Of a DNA stretch of 64,000 bases, positions 18,123 to 26,870 are shown piece by piece; the stretch's first letter is position 1; every line of letters begins with the position of its first letter. Position numbers and translations under genes: made by a program. The stretch covers positions 62,001 to 126,000 of the forward strand of contig NZ_JANUXY010000003.1 of the NCBI RefSeq assembly GCF_024814435.1. The letters are read 5' to 3'. The notes under the pieces are model-generated. The model saw only the letters and a list, made by a program, of their open reading frames with translations. It was not told where the DNA came from and did no database searches. The stretch is from Staphylococcus americanisciuri (GTDB lineage: Bacteria > Bacillota > Bacilli > Staphylococcales > Staphylococcaceae).

Positions 18123-18981
18123 CTTCAGAAACTGCACCGATTAACGCCGCATGATTTTGCAATTGTGCTGTTCTTATTGTGGCATGTCCATAACCCTCGG
18201 GTAAATATTTCTCAACTTGCGGTACAATGAACTGTAGTAAATTTGCCCCTTGTGCAGATACGCCACCGCCAATAACAATCTCAGCTGGGTCATAGATAAT
18301 TTGTATTTCTGCAATACCACGCGCTACCTCTTCTCCCCACTGTTGTAGAGAGGCTTTCGCGTGTTCGTCACCTTTACTCGCAAGGTCAAACCATTCTGCA
18401 ATAGAATGATATGCATACCCCTTACCTGTTAAAAATCGTTTAAGTCCATTTGTTGATGCTCGTTGTTCATAGTTCGTCTTCGTTAGTGGATCATACAATA
18501 AGTTCCCAATTTGATTAGGGCGATGACGTGCACCTGTCATCAATCCTAAATCACTGTTATAGTAGCTCCCACCTATGCCCGTTCCAAGCGTTAAACAAAA
18601 AAGACTCTCCACAGGCTTGGGCATTACCGTTAATTCCCCTAATAAAGCGGCATCTACGTCATTATATACACGCAATTCATCAATATAAGGCGCTAGGTGT
18701 GCCGCAAAATCTGTTCCTGTATAATCTCGAATGTTCGGGTTCGCATAAGCAATTCTACATGCGTCTCGATCAACGGCACCTGCTGTCGAAATCCCCACAT
18801 GAACTTCTTGAATGTCATGCTTTTCAATATACTGTTGCAATTGTAATTTTATAACATTTACAATTGCATCTCCCTCATTCACAGGCGTCTGTACTTTTTG
18901 ATAATCCTTCAAAGTACCATCCTGTTCTACAATTGCCGACTTAATATAAGTTCCCCCGATATCAAAAGCAATTTTTGTCAT
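18118..18981 (-). CDS. nanK: ROK-family sugar kinase, probable N-acetylmannosamine kinase
   Basis: A 287-residue protein with the actin-like phosphate-1 motif IAFDIGGTYIKSAIV at residues 3-17, VYNDVDAALLGEL (catalytic aspartate region), LTLGTGIGGSYY and IVIGGGVSAQG. NanK phosphorylates N-acetylmannosamine after the lyase releases it. The ROK zinc motif CxCGxxGC is absent between residues 160 and 190, as in a subset of Firmicute members. It overlaps the upstream GntR gene by 20 bases. The assignment to ManNAc rests on the neighbouring lyase. Confidence 0.85.
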   Translation of the reverse strand: MTKIAFDIGGTYIKSAIVEQDGTLKDYQKVQTPVNEGDAIVNVIKLQLQQYIEKHDIQEVHVGISTAGAVDRDACRIAYANPNIRDYTGTDFAAHLAPYIDELRVYNDVDAALLGELTVMPKPVESLFCLTLGTGIGGSYYNSDLGLMTGARHRPNQIGNLLYDPLTKTNYEQRASTNGLKRFLTGKGYAYHSIAEWFDLASKGDEHAKASLQQWGEEVARGIAEIQIIYDPAEIVIGGGVSAQGANLLQFIVPQVEKYLPEGYGHATIRTAQLQNHAALIGAVSEV

Positions 18982-19636
18982 AATATGCCGCCCCTTTCAT
19001 TAAATGTTCTGTCAACAATGCTTTAGCTTGATCATAATTTTTGTCTCTTAAAGCCCGATAAATCTCGCGGTGCTCCTGTATAACCATCTCATTTTGTTCT
19101 ATAGAAGTCTCAATCGGTGTACGGTAAAAATACGCATGTACCACCGCGCTCATTTGTTTGAATAATTCGGAATCAACCGCCATTAACAATTGTGCATGAA
19201 ATGCTTGGTCCACTTTGCTATCAAATAACGTTGCATCGTCCACCAGTGCATTCGCAATACCTTCTAATGATGATTGCTCACGTTCAATAACATCAATCGC
19301 TGCTAATTCAAATGTCAAACGCAACATCATCAAGTCTTTCAGATTGCCTTGAGAGACTTGAAAGCTAAATAAAAATCCTTCTATTAGTGGGCGAATGTCT
19401 TGCGCTTTGACCAATGTACCTCGCCCTTGAATACTTTCCGTTACACCTGTATTCTCAAGATAGCTCAAAGCCTCTCGTACAACAGAACGACTAACTTGAT
19501 AATCTTCAGCCAATTGACGTTCTGTTGGCAATTTATCCCCCACTTGTAACTGCTCTTTTAGAATATAGTCTTTAATCTTTCCAACTACAATTTGTTTCAA
19601 ACTTTGACGCTCTGTCATTTTATTGATAGATTCCAC
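18962..19636 (-). CDS. GntR-family (FadR subfamily) regulator of the sialic acid genes
   Basis: A 224-residue protein: an N-terminal winged helix (LPTERQLAEDYQVSRSVVREALSYLENTG at about residues 40-68) and an all-helical FCD ligand domain (residues 90-215). The start is GTG at 19636 with GAGAGGG nine bases upstream; ATG at 19618 has no good site. S. aureus controls its nan genes with an RpiR-type NanR, so this is a different regulator type. A GntR-style palindrome stands in front of the divergent lyase gene and is its probable binding site. Confidence 0.88.
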   Translation of the reverse strand: MESINKMTERQSLKQIVVGKIKDYILKEQLQVGDKLPTERQLAEDYQVSRSVVREALSYLENTGVTESIQGRGTLVKAQDIRPLIEGFLFSFQVSQGNLKDLMMLRLTFELAAIDVIEREQSSLEGIANALVDDATLFDSKVDQAFHAQLLMAVDSELFKQMSAVVHAYFYRTPIETSIEQNEMVIQEHREIYRALRDKNYDQAKALLTEHLMKGAAYYDKNCF

Positions 19637-19818
19637 TGTTCACATCCCTCTCCATCAACTCAGTCATCTTGATGTTTACATTCTTTTTTACTAACACAGT
19701 AACTTTCTTAAATCTCATCGTATCAATTAGTCAAGTATTTGAAAACACTCAAAAGATTACTTATCAATTATTGTGACAATATCTTTAGAAATTATAAAAT
19801 TTTAGTTGACCTATCATT

Positions 19819-19832
19819 TGATAACGCTTACA
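19819..19832 (+). promoter_or_regulatory. cre site (CcpA) upstream of nanA
   Basis: TGATAACGCTTACA fits the cre consensus TGWNANCGNTNWCA at every position. It lies 60 bases before the nanA start and close to the GntR operator, so glucose repression of sialic acid use is likely. Confidence 0.8.
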
Positions 19833-19844
19833 ATTAAATTATAA

Positions 19845-19859
19845 ATTGGTCAGACCAAT
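19845..19859 (+). promoter_or_regulatory. GntR/FadR-type operator upstream of nanA
   Basis: ATTGGTCAGACCAAT is a perfect palindrome with one central base. Its core (GTC-A-GAC) fits the GntR pattern NyGTM-N(0-1)-KACyN. It lies between the divergent regulator and nanA genes. Confidence 0.75.
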
Positions 19860-19892
19860 ATGACAAATAAAAACTAATTTGGAGGGCTTTTT

Positions 19893-20774
19893 GTGGATAA
19901 TGAGTTAAAAGGTTTATATGCAGCACTACTCGTACCCTTTGATGAACATGGTCAAATCAAAGAAACAGGACTCCGAGAAATTGTTCGAAATGCCATAGAT
20001 GTTCAAAAGTTAGACGGCTTATATGTAAACGGTAGTTCAGGAGAAAACTTCTTGATGAACACTGAACAGAAAAAAGAAGTTTTCCGCATTGCTAAAGATG
20101 AAGCACAAGATGAAATCCACCTCATCGCTCAAGTCGGTGCGCTCGACTTAAATGAAGCTATCGAGCTTGGTAAATACGCTACTGAACTTGGCTATGACGC
20201 TTTATCAGCAGTCACACCTTTTTACTACCCATTTACTTTTGAAGAAATTAGAGACTATTACTTCAAAATTATTGAAGCAACTAATAACAAGATGATTATC
20301 TACTCAATTCCTGGATTAACTGGTGTAAACATTTCAATTCAGCAATTTGAGTCATTATTCGAAAATAAAAACATCATCGGAGTAAAATATACAGCACCTG
20401 ATTTCTACTTGCTTGAGCGCTTACGTAAAGCATTCCCTGATAAATTAATCTTTTCAGGATTCGATGAAATGCTTGTACAAGCTGCCATTTCAGGCGTTGA
20501 TGGTGCCATTGGTTCAACATATAACGTCAATGGTATTCGTGCACGCGAAACATTCGAAGCTGCACAGAATGGTGATATCGCTCGTGCTTATGAATTACAA
20601 CACGAGACGAATGACATTATTGAAGCGGTCTTAAAAATGGGACTTTATCCAACATTGAAAGCTTTATTAGTAGAGAAAGGGATTGATACCGGCTTACCGA
20701 AAGCACCTTTCCATCCGTTCGATGAAAAATATCGTCCGGAACTTAAAGCCATCGTTGAAAAATATAACTTATAG
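19893..20774 (+). CDS. nanA: N-acetylneuraminate lyase
   Basis: NanA splits sialic acid into N-acetylmannosamine and pyruvate. The 293-residue TIM-barrel protein has the pyruvate-binding [11 protein letters not shown] (GSSGE), the YYPFTFEEI tyrosine region, and the Schiff-base lysine in [12 protein letters not shown] (near residue 165), typical of lyases rather than dihydrodipicolinate synthase. It starts with GTG after GGAGGGCTTTTT. It is divergent from the GntR-kinase pair and upstream of the symporter. Confidence 0.95.
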   Translation: MDNELKGLYAALLVPFDEHGQIKETGLREIVRNAIDVQKLDGLYVNGSSGENFLMNTEQKKEVFRIAKDEAQDEIHLIAQVGALDLNEAIELGKYATELGYDALSAVTPFYYPFTFEEIRDYYFKIIEATNNKMIIYSIPGLTGVNISIQQFESLFENKNIIGVKYTAPDFYLLERLRKAFPDKLIFSGFDEMLVQAAISGVDGAIGSTYNVNGIRARETFEAAQNGDIARAYELQHETNDIIEAVLKMGLYPTLKALLVEKGIDTGLPKAPFHPFDEKYRPELKAIVEKYNL

Positions 20775-20865
20775 TAAACGCATGTTGAGGAACGAGATAC
20801 GCACGGTTTCATAGGATTGACGTATACAATACCTAGCGATCTCTTTCCTTTTCTTAACCATTGTA

Positions 20866-20879
20866 TGTTAACGCTTACA
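20866..20879 (+). promoter_or_regulatory. cre site (CcpA) upstream of nanT
   Basis: TGTTAACGCTTACA matches the cre consensus fully. It lies between nanA and the symporter, 80 bases before the latter's start, so the symporter probably has its own glucose-repressed promoter. Confidence 0.75.
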
Positions 20880-20958
20880 TGAATAGTTGGGATATGTACA
20901 ATGACAAATGTTGTGTCATTGTGGTGAATCACTTTCCCAAAATGAGAGGAGATTTTAT

Positions 20959-22476
20959 ATGGAAACAGTAGGATTTGGATTTTGGAACTGGGTAGCACTT
21001 GTTCTCTATTTAATACTTATGCTAATCATCGGTGCCTATTTTACCAAACGTGCTGGACAAGATACAGATAGCTTCTTTACAGCAAGTGGACGCCTTCCAG
21101 CATGGGTCGTTGGCTTTTCAATCTATGCCACAACTTTGAGTGCCATTACATTTATGTCAACACCAGAAAAGTCGTTTTTAACTGACTGGTCTTATATTGC
21201 TGGGAATATCGCCATTGTTGCGATTATTCCATTATTAATATATTTTTATATTCCATTTTTCAAAAAATTACGTGTTACATCTGCATACGAATATTTGGAA
21301 GCACGTTTCAATCCAGCAGTGCGTGTGATTGGTTCATTACTCTTCGTATTCTTCCACTTAGGACGTATTGCAATCGTAATCTATTTACCAACACTGGCTA
21401 TCACATCTGTATCAGACATTAACCCTTATATTGTTGCCAGCCTTGTAGGACTCTTATGTATTCTCTATACATTCTTGGGTGGTTTTGAAGGTGTTGTTTG
21501 GAGTGACTTTATCCAAGGTGTCATCTTATTAGGCGGTGCATTTGTTATCATTGTTATGGGAATTTCACATATCGACGGTGGTCTCTCTACAGTTGTTCAA
21601 GATGCCGTAGCTAATAAAAAATTTATCAGCATTGATAACTGGAAACTTAATGCCACTGCTGCAGCAATTCCTGTCATCTTTTTAGGTAGTGTTTTCAATA
21701 ACTTACAACAATATACTGCCAGTCAAGATGTTGTTCAACGTTATCAGGCCTCTGAATCATTAAAAGAAACATCTCAATCTATTTGGACAAATGGTATCTT
21801 AGCACTGATCTCTGCACCTTTATTCTACGGTATGGGTACAGTACTATATGCCTTTTATGCACAACACCAAACTTTACCTGAAGGCTTCAATACGTCATCT
21901 ATCGTGCCATACTTTATATTGACTGAAATGCCACCTTTTGTTGCAGGATTATTGATTGCGGCAATCTTTGCAGCGGCACAATCAACTATTTCATCTAGCT
22001 TAAACTCTATCGCTGCATGTTTGTCAGTCGATATCAAACAGCGTTTCTTTGGCAAAAAGAGCGAAAAAGCAGAAGTGCGTTTTGCAAGACTTGCAACTGT
22101 CATCGTAGGTCTCTTCAGTATGCTCGTATCACTTTACTTAATTGCTGCTGATTCAAGTGATGTATGGGACTTATTCTTATTAATTACAGGACTATTCGGT
22201 GTCCCAATCGCTGGGATCTTTGCAGTCGGTATCTTTACAAAACGTACGCATGGTGTAGGTGTTATTATCGGTATTGTTGTCGCTGTTATCGCAAGCTATT
22301 TCTTACAAGGTATCGGCGGTGCAGGTTCACCATTCTATGTTTCTATTTTAGCCTTTGCAATTGCTTTCATTGTCGCTTATGTTGCAAGCTTAATTATTCC
22401 ACAACCTAGCAAAGATATCGCTGGTCTTACAATTTACGACAAGCACGGTGAAGTCACATATAAATCAAAATCATAA
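20959..22476 (+). CDS. nanT: Sodium:solute symporter, probable sialic acid transporter
   Basis: A 505-residue SSS-family protein with about 13 membrane segments. GGFEGVVWSDFIQGVILLGG and AAQSTISSSLNSIAACLSVD are the two sodium-symporter signatures. ATG 20959 is preceded by GAGAGGAGA at seven bases; the frame extends 17 codons upstream without support. SSS transporters import N-acetylneuraminate in S. aureus, and the gene follows nanA, so the role is inferred with good confidence. A separate cre site stands upstream. Confidence 0.9.
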   Translation: METVGFGFWNWVALVLYLILMLIIGAYFTKRAGQDTDSFFTASGRLPAWVVGFSIYATTLSAITFMSTPEKSFLTDWSYIAGNIAIVAIIPLLIYFYIPFFKKLRVTSAYEYLEARFNPAVRVIGSLLFVFFHLGRIAIVIYLPTLAITSVSDINPYIVASLVGLLCILYTFLGGFEGVVWSDFIQGVILLGGAFVIIVMGISHIDGGLSTVVQDAVANKKFISIDNWKLNATAAAIPVIFLGSVFNNLQQYTASQDVVQRYQASESLKETSQSIWTNGILALISAPLFYGMGTVLYAFYAQHQTLPEGFNTSSIVPYFILTEMPPFVAGLLIAAIFAAAQSTISSSLNSIAACLSVDIKQRFFGKKSEKAEVRFARLATVIVGLFSMLVSLYLIAADSSDVWDLFLLITGLFGVPIAGIFAVGIFTKRTHGVGVIIGIVVAVIASYFLQGIGGAGSPFYVSILAFAIAFIVAYVASLIIPQPSKDIAGLTIYDKHGEVTYKSKS

Positions 22477-22480
22477 AAAA

Positions 22481-22522
22481 TAGACCGCTACATGTCCTCG
22501 TCTCGATATGTAGCGGTTTATA
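22481..22522 (+). terminator. Terminator after the sialic acid symporter
   Basis: ACCGCTACAT and ATGTAGCGGT form a 10-bp stem around a loop, followed by TTAT. It lies a few bases past the nanT stop. Confidence 0.7.
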
Positions 22523-22640
22523 GTTCTATACCTTTTGTGGTGGGATGGCATGATGAGCCATTCTGCCTTTTTCTTTATTAACATGCAAAAGCGCTCATAC
22601 CTCTATCACTTTAAGTGCCAAAATCCAAATTAACGGAGAC

Positions 22641-23025
22641 ATGATGCGCTTATATATAATGCTATCTTAAAACAACTCAAAATTAAAAATGAAAATATTC
22701 AATCACATCATCTTGATGAAGCTGTGGAAGTGCGTGGTCAGCTTTCTACAGTCTATACGACTATATATGCATACACAAAAGCTATAAAATTATTATCTGT
22801 TAAAACCTTTGTCAAGCTTACCTCGACACATATCTATGGATCGTTTAAGCACATGAAACATGTACTTTTCTCTTTATGAATCACGAACAAGAAACGATGA
22901 TATTCAAAAAGCGCACAATCACAACGGACTGTACGCTAAAATGAAGACAGCTATTTCAACTTAGCTGGCACTACAAGATACTGAACATTATCTTGCCACC
23001 ATGGAAGCTGAACAGCTGTATTTAT
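22641..23025 (+). pseudogene. Decayed coding region, family not recognised
   Basis: A 616-base stretch between nanT and fhuD2 has no intact gene but reads like eroded coding sequence. AACGGAGACATGATG at about 22633 resembles a ribosome binding site and start. The frame then shifts to a roughly 77-codon open stretch (about 22650-22879) containing NAILKQLKIKNENIQSHHL. A further piece, DDIQKAHNHNGLYAKMKTAI, appears in a different frame, followed by HYLATMEAEQLYL and a stop. Several frame changes would be needed to join them. No family can be named. Confidence 0.4.
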
Positions 23026-23092
23026 AGATATTCTTGAAACAGTAAAAACATACTAAGATTAATTAGTGGCTTAACCTTAGTATGTTTTCTTA

Positions 23093-24013
23093 TTACTTAC
23101 TCATTAATTTTTCTTTTAAACCTTTACGCATAACTTCTAATGTGTAAGGATCATTGTACCAGTAAACGTTAGAGTCTACTTTGATAACGCGATCTTTTTG
23201 AACAGCTGGTAAGTTTTTCCACATATCTGTTTGTTGGAATTCTGGCTCAGCTGCATCTTTCGTTTGAGCACTTACAATAATATCTCCAGCATATTTGGCA
23301 ATTTCTTCTTTAGAGATTTCTGTCCAACCTTCTTTTTCAGTTGCTTTCTCTAACTCACTAGGCATGTTTAAATCGAATGCTTGATAGATGACTTCACTAC
23401 CGCGTCCCCAGTTTTTACCATATGCATAGATTTTTTTGTCGAAGTCTTCAAAGATTGATACTGTTACATCATCACCAAGTTGTTTTTTAATCTCTTTACC
23501 ATCTTGTGATGTCTGTTTCTCCCAATCTTTTTTCCATTTTTGTACTTCATCTTCTTTACCAACAATCTTACCGAGTAATTCTTGTTGTTCAAGATAGTTG
23601 TATTGACCATAGTCGATTGCAAGTGTTGGTGCAATCTTCTTAAGTTTTTTCACATTCTTATCTGTGTTGTACGTCAAAATCAAATCTGGCTTTAAAGACG
23701 CAACTTTTTCAACATCTTCAGCACCGACTTTTGTAACATTTTTAAACTTTTTCGTTAATACTGGACTTTGGTCAACACTTTCAACCACACCCGCAATATT
23801 AGCGTCTAAATATTTTAAGCCCCCTGCATAAGTTGGTGCTAATACAACGATACGTTTTGGATCTTTAGGAATTTCTACCTTTTCCGTACCATTTGCAGTT
23901 TTAAGTGTGAGTTCTTTCATTTCGCCTTTAGACGAGCTGCTATCCCCACTTTGACCGCACGCAGCCAATACAAATACAAGTGCTATTATAGATAATAGTA
24001 ATCTCTTCATCAT
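23093..24013 (-). CDS. fhuD2: FhuD2, ferric hydroxamate siderophore-binding lipoprotein
   Basis: A membrane-anchored receptor for ferric hydroxamates (ferrichrome, desferrioxamine), working with the FhuCBG transporter encoded elsewhere. The lipobox is VLAACGQ. IPKDPKRIVVLAPTYAGGLKYL, YLEQQELLGKIVGKEDEVQKWKKDWE and the final YWYNDPYTLEVMRKGLKEKL closely match S. aureus FhuD2. ATG 24013 (or the next codon, 24010) follows GGGAG at a normal distance; the earlier ATG at 24025 overlaps that site. A perfect Fur box upstream indicates iron repression. Confidence 0.93.
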   Translation of the reverse strand: MMKRLLLSIIALVFVLAACGQSGDSSSSKGEMKELTLKTANGTEKVEIPKDPKRIVVLAPTYAGGLKYLDANIAGVVESVDQSPVLTKKFKNVTKVGAEDVEKVASLKPDLILTYNTDKNVKKLKKIAPTLAIDYGQYNYLEQQELLGKIVGKEDEVQKWKKDWEKQTSQDGKEIKKQLGDDVTVSIFEDFDKKIYAYGKNWGRGSEVIYQAFDLNMPSELEKATEKEGWTEISKEEIAKYAGDIIVSAQTKDAAEPEFQQTDMWKNLPAVQKDRVIKVDSNVYWYNDPYTLEVMRKGLKEKLMSK

Positions 24014-24033
24014 TACATCTCCCATTTTTTAAT

Positions 24034-24048
24034 TGATAATGATTATCA
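24034..24048 (-). promoter_or_regulatory. Fur box upstream of fhuD2
   Basis: TGATAATGATTATCA is a perfect 7-1-7 Fur palindrome, 20 bases before the fhuD2 start. Confidence 0.9.
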
Positions 24049-24200
24049 TTATTGTATTGTGTTTTTGAATCAAATGCAATCTTTTTTTCAAATTATGGAC
24101 AATTATTTTTTCTGTTTGGCGCACCGCAGAGAAAAAGCTAGACGATTCACTGGATCATCTAGCTTTTTTATATAAACACCTTCTTGTTAAATACGCCAAT

Positions 24201-24581
24201 TTAGCGTTTCAAATCATGACTTTTCGGTAATGTTCTTACCCATGTGAACAGCACGACTGTCTGGATAATTAACATAACGACTAAACCTATACGTATCCAG
24301 AACATATCAACCATCCAAATTGAAAAACCTACTACAATATAAAGGCTAATGAGCAACTGTATCTTCTTGCGCATCGTGTAACCTCTATATTTACGAAAAT
24401 CTTCCACATACGCTTGATAAATATGTGTTTTCACAAGGCGCGCATGCAGGCGATCTGAACTTTTAGCAAAACAAATCACAGCAACTAACAAGAAGGGTGT
24501 TGTAGGTAATAATGGTAACACTGCACCGGCAAATCCTAATAAAGTAAAGATAACGCCGACGGGAATTAATATATACCGCAT
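24201..24581 (-). CDS. DUF454 (YbaN-type) small membrane protein
   Basis: About 126 residues with an N-terminal hydrophobic segment and two more near residues 75-110. GVIFTLLGFAGAVLPLLPTTPFLLVAVICF, read in two parts, is the DUF454 signature (GxxLPLLPTTPF). ATG 24581 follows GGGAGAATCGTAT; the frame runs ten codons further up without support. The function of the family is unknown. It stands at the same place, next to fhuD2, in S. aureus. Confidence 0.85.
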   Translation of the reverse strand: MRYILIPVGVIFTLLGFAGAVLPLLPTTPFLLVAVICFAKSSDRLHARLVKTHIYQAYVEDFRKYRGYTMRKKIQLLISLYIVVGFSIWMVDMFWIRIGLVVMLIIQTVVLFTWVRTLPKSHDLKR

Positions 24582-24954
24582 ATACGATTCTCCCTTGTTA
24601 GAATAAGTCAATTATATATACAGTATTAATAACTTTCAATCTAAAAAAACAGAAATGATATTTTGAGACGTTTTCAATAATATTCGTTGTACATGAATAT
24701 TTAAGATATTCACAAAAATGGTATCAAAAAGGTATCACTCGAGGATAAGACATGCATAAAAGCTTTCAAACGCAATGAAATCATCTATGTTAAAGTCAGT
24801 AAGTGACTAAAATGTAATAAATTCCTTTCACTTTAATCATTTACTGAAGAACTGCTAGAAAATGTATATTTCATGCGGGTTGGATGGTTTGCGCTCACTC
24901 CCCTAAATGTTAGTATCCTCATTTCAACACCATATGATGTTTAACTTTTATTTC
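24582..24954. other. Intergenic region without recognised features
   Basis: 373 bases upstream of the DUF454 gene and downstream of the acyl-CoA dehydrogenase-like gene. I found no ORF with a ribosome binding site and no strong hairpin. Confidence 0.4.
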
Positions 24955-26112
24955 CTACGAATGTCTACGCTCATCCAATGCCCCAAGTGCAATATTTGTG
25001 TACGTCAAATCCTCCATAGGTGGATTATGAAGTCCCGCGCGCATATCACGATAATAACGCTGTAATGGGCGATCCATTTCTAGACTTTTAGCGCCTACAA
25101 TTCGCATTGCCAAATCAACGACTTCTAGTCCCTCATTCATAACAATGACTTTACTAGCCGCTGTCTCTGCTGCAATATCATCTGTCTCACCCAACTGTTG
25201 GTACGCACGTGCTGTACTCCAAAGCATATGACGTGCTGCTAATAGCTTAGTCTCCATTTTACCTAAATTTTGTTGCACAACAGGCAAATCACTGATTGTC
25301 CCTTCAATGCTATTAGGGCTATGCGTTAAGCTGAAATCAAACGCATAGTCACGTGCTGCCTGCGCAATTCCTAAATACGTACTCGGAATATGAAGTAACC
25401 AGCCATTTTGAAACTTAGGTCCTTCTCCTTTTATTTCCACCAAATATTTTTGATGTACCCTAACATCATTTAATATTAAATCATGACTTTCTGTTGCTCT
25501 CATTCCGACAACATTCCAATTATCCGCAACTTCTAATCCTTCAGCTTCTTTTGGGATATAGAAAAAGCCTACCGTCTCTTTGTCAGGTATATATGCAGCC
25601 ACAATTACATGCGTTAAAGCACGACTCATGGATGTAAATGTTTTGACACCATTTAAAATATATGTCTCGCCATCCAAGATTGCATTTGTGCTAGGTCTAC
25701 CACCGCGTGTTGGGCTACCTGTTTCAGCCTCACTCACAGCACGATTAATCAATGCCCCTTCTTTCACCGCCTTGGCAAATTCTTCTATTACTTCACTATC
25801 CCATGCTTGTCTTTCAAAAATTTCTCCTACTAAACCAACATGCCATCCAATTGATAAAGCTGTTGCACCATCTATAGACCCTAACACAGATTGTAATACG
25901 ACCATGTCTTCAATTGTTGCCCCTGCACCACCATATTCTTTGGGCAAGGTTAATTGTGTGTATCCTGAATCGACAAGCCACTGAATGTTTTCATACGGAA
26001 AGCGACTTTGTTCATCATTCAATTGTGCATATGACTGAAATTGACTTCGCTGACTCTCTAACTTCTGAATCCATTTCCGTTGAATCTCTGTTTCAATTAA
26101 AACTGATCTCAT
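24955..26112 (-). CDS. Acyl-CoA dehydrogenase family flavoprotein
   Basis: A 385-residue protein with the three-part acyl-CoA dehydrogenase layout: helical N-terminal domain (LPKEYGGAGAT near residue 55), a beta middle domain (NRAVSEAETGSPTRGG, ILNGVKTFTSMSRALTHVIV), and a helical C-terminal domain ending RYYRDMRAGLHNPPMEDLTY. The last part lacks an obvious catalytic glutamate in the usual EGT context, and it resembles Bacillus YdbM and monooxygenase-like members such as DszC/SfnC. It may therefore be an FMN/FADH2-using desulfurisation-type enzyme rather than a fatty acid oxidase. ATG 26112 is preferred to GTG 26124, which overlaps the AAAGGTG site. Confidence 0.82.
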   Translation of the reverse strand: MRSVLIETEIQRKWIQKLESQRSQFQSYAQLNDEQSRFPYENIQWLVDSGYTQLTLPKEYGGAGATIEDMVVLQSVLGSIDGATALSIGWHVGLVGEIFERQAWDSEVIEEFAKAVKEGALINRAVSEAETGSPTRGGRPSTNAILDGETYILNGVKTFTSMSRALTHVIVAAYIPDKETVGFFYIPKEAEGLEVADNWNVVGMRATESHDLILNDVRVHQKYLVEIKGEGPKFQNGWLLHIPSTYLGIAQAARDYAFDFSLTHSPNSIEGTISDLPVVQQNLGKMETKLLAARHMLWSTARAYQQLGETDDIAAETAASKVIVMNEGLEVVDLAMRIVGAKSLEMDRPLQRYYRDMRAGLHNPPMEDLTYTNIALGALDERRHS

Positions 26113-26224
26113 GATTTTGCTCACACCTTTTATTCTTAGTTATCTACTCGACATTATAATATATTTTGCCAAGAATTCATATACCACCTTCAAATGACAC
26201 GTAATTGCCATAATTTAAAGACAA

Positions 26225-26272
26225 AAAAGCTGATAGTTACACGCTCAAAAAATTGTGTAACTATCAGCTTTT
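26225..26272 (-). terminator. Strong terminator 250 bases past sarR
   Basis: AAAAGCTGATAGTTACAC (26225-26242) and GTGTAACTATCAGCTTTT (26255-26272) form a perfect 18-bp stem. On the minus strand it is followed by TTTTTTG. The nearest codirectional gene is sarR, whose stop is at 26523. Confidence 0.85.
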
Positions 26273-26522
26273 CAACATGGTTTCAATATTGTATTTATAC
26301 TTTCGTAATAGCAAACGACTCATCACTTAACTAAACCAATAGTTTTATCGTTTAATGTAGAAACTTCTTGAAAAAGCACATATTTGATAGTTTATTTTAT
26401 TCTTTATTAACACCAATGTCTCTTATTTACTAGAATATCTCGTGGTTTTATGCACAGACCTTCAGCCAAAATATTGATATTATCATCGATGTCTCGTCTA
26501 TCATACACTTCACTAAACTAAG
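26273..26522 (-). other. Probable long 3' untranslated region of sarR
   Basis: 250 bases between the sarR stop and the next strong minus-strand terminator. No supported ORF was seen. It may be a long sarR 3' UTR or a separate small RNA; no promoter was clear to me. Confidence 0.35.
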
Positions 26523-26870
26523 TTAAAATAACTTCTCTATCTTTTCAAACAACGCATCCATTTTACGATATTGTGGTTTACTCACTTCAACAATGACTGT
26601 TCTTTCATCCTGTTCATTTCTCTTTTTCGATAAAAATCCTAATTCTTTTAATTTTTGTAGTGCCTTGGTAATATAATACGGTTTAAACTCGGATGCTCGA
26701 ATAATATCTTTTACATTATAAGATGGTCTGCGGCTATCATGAATAAATGTCAAAATGAATAATTCTTCATACGTCAAATTATACTCACGTTTAATTGTTG
26801 ATTGTAAGTACTTAGACGTATAACTAATGACCATGAGTTCTTTCATATCCTTAACTGCAAACTTTTCCAT
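26523..26870 (-). CDS. sarR: SarR-type regulator of the SarA family
   Basis: A 115-residue winged-helix protein, the length of S. aureus SarR. YEELFILTFI, SEFKPYYITKALQKLKELGF, LSKKRNEQDERTVIVEVS correspond to the SarA-family DNA-binding helix and wing, including the DER motif. SarR binds the sarA promoters and tunes agr expression in S. aureus. It lies downstream of fhuD2 and the DUF454 gene as in S. aureus, but without urease genes between. The other SarA paralogues are less similar in the SEFKPYY helix. Confidence 0.85.
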   Translation of the reverse strand: MEKFAVKDMKELMVISYTSKYLQSTIKREYNLTYEELFILTFIHDSRRPSYNVKDIIRASEFKPYYITKALQKLKELGFLSKKRNEQDERTVIVEVSKPQYRKMDALFEKIEKLF

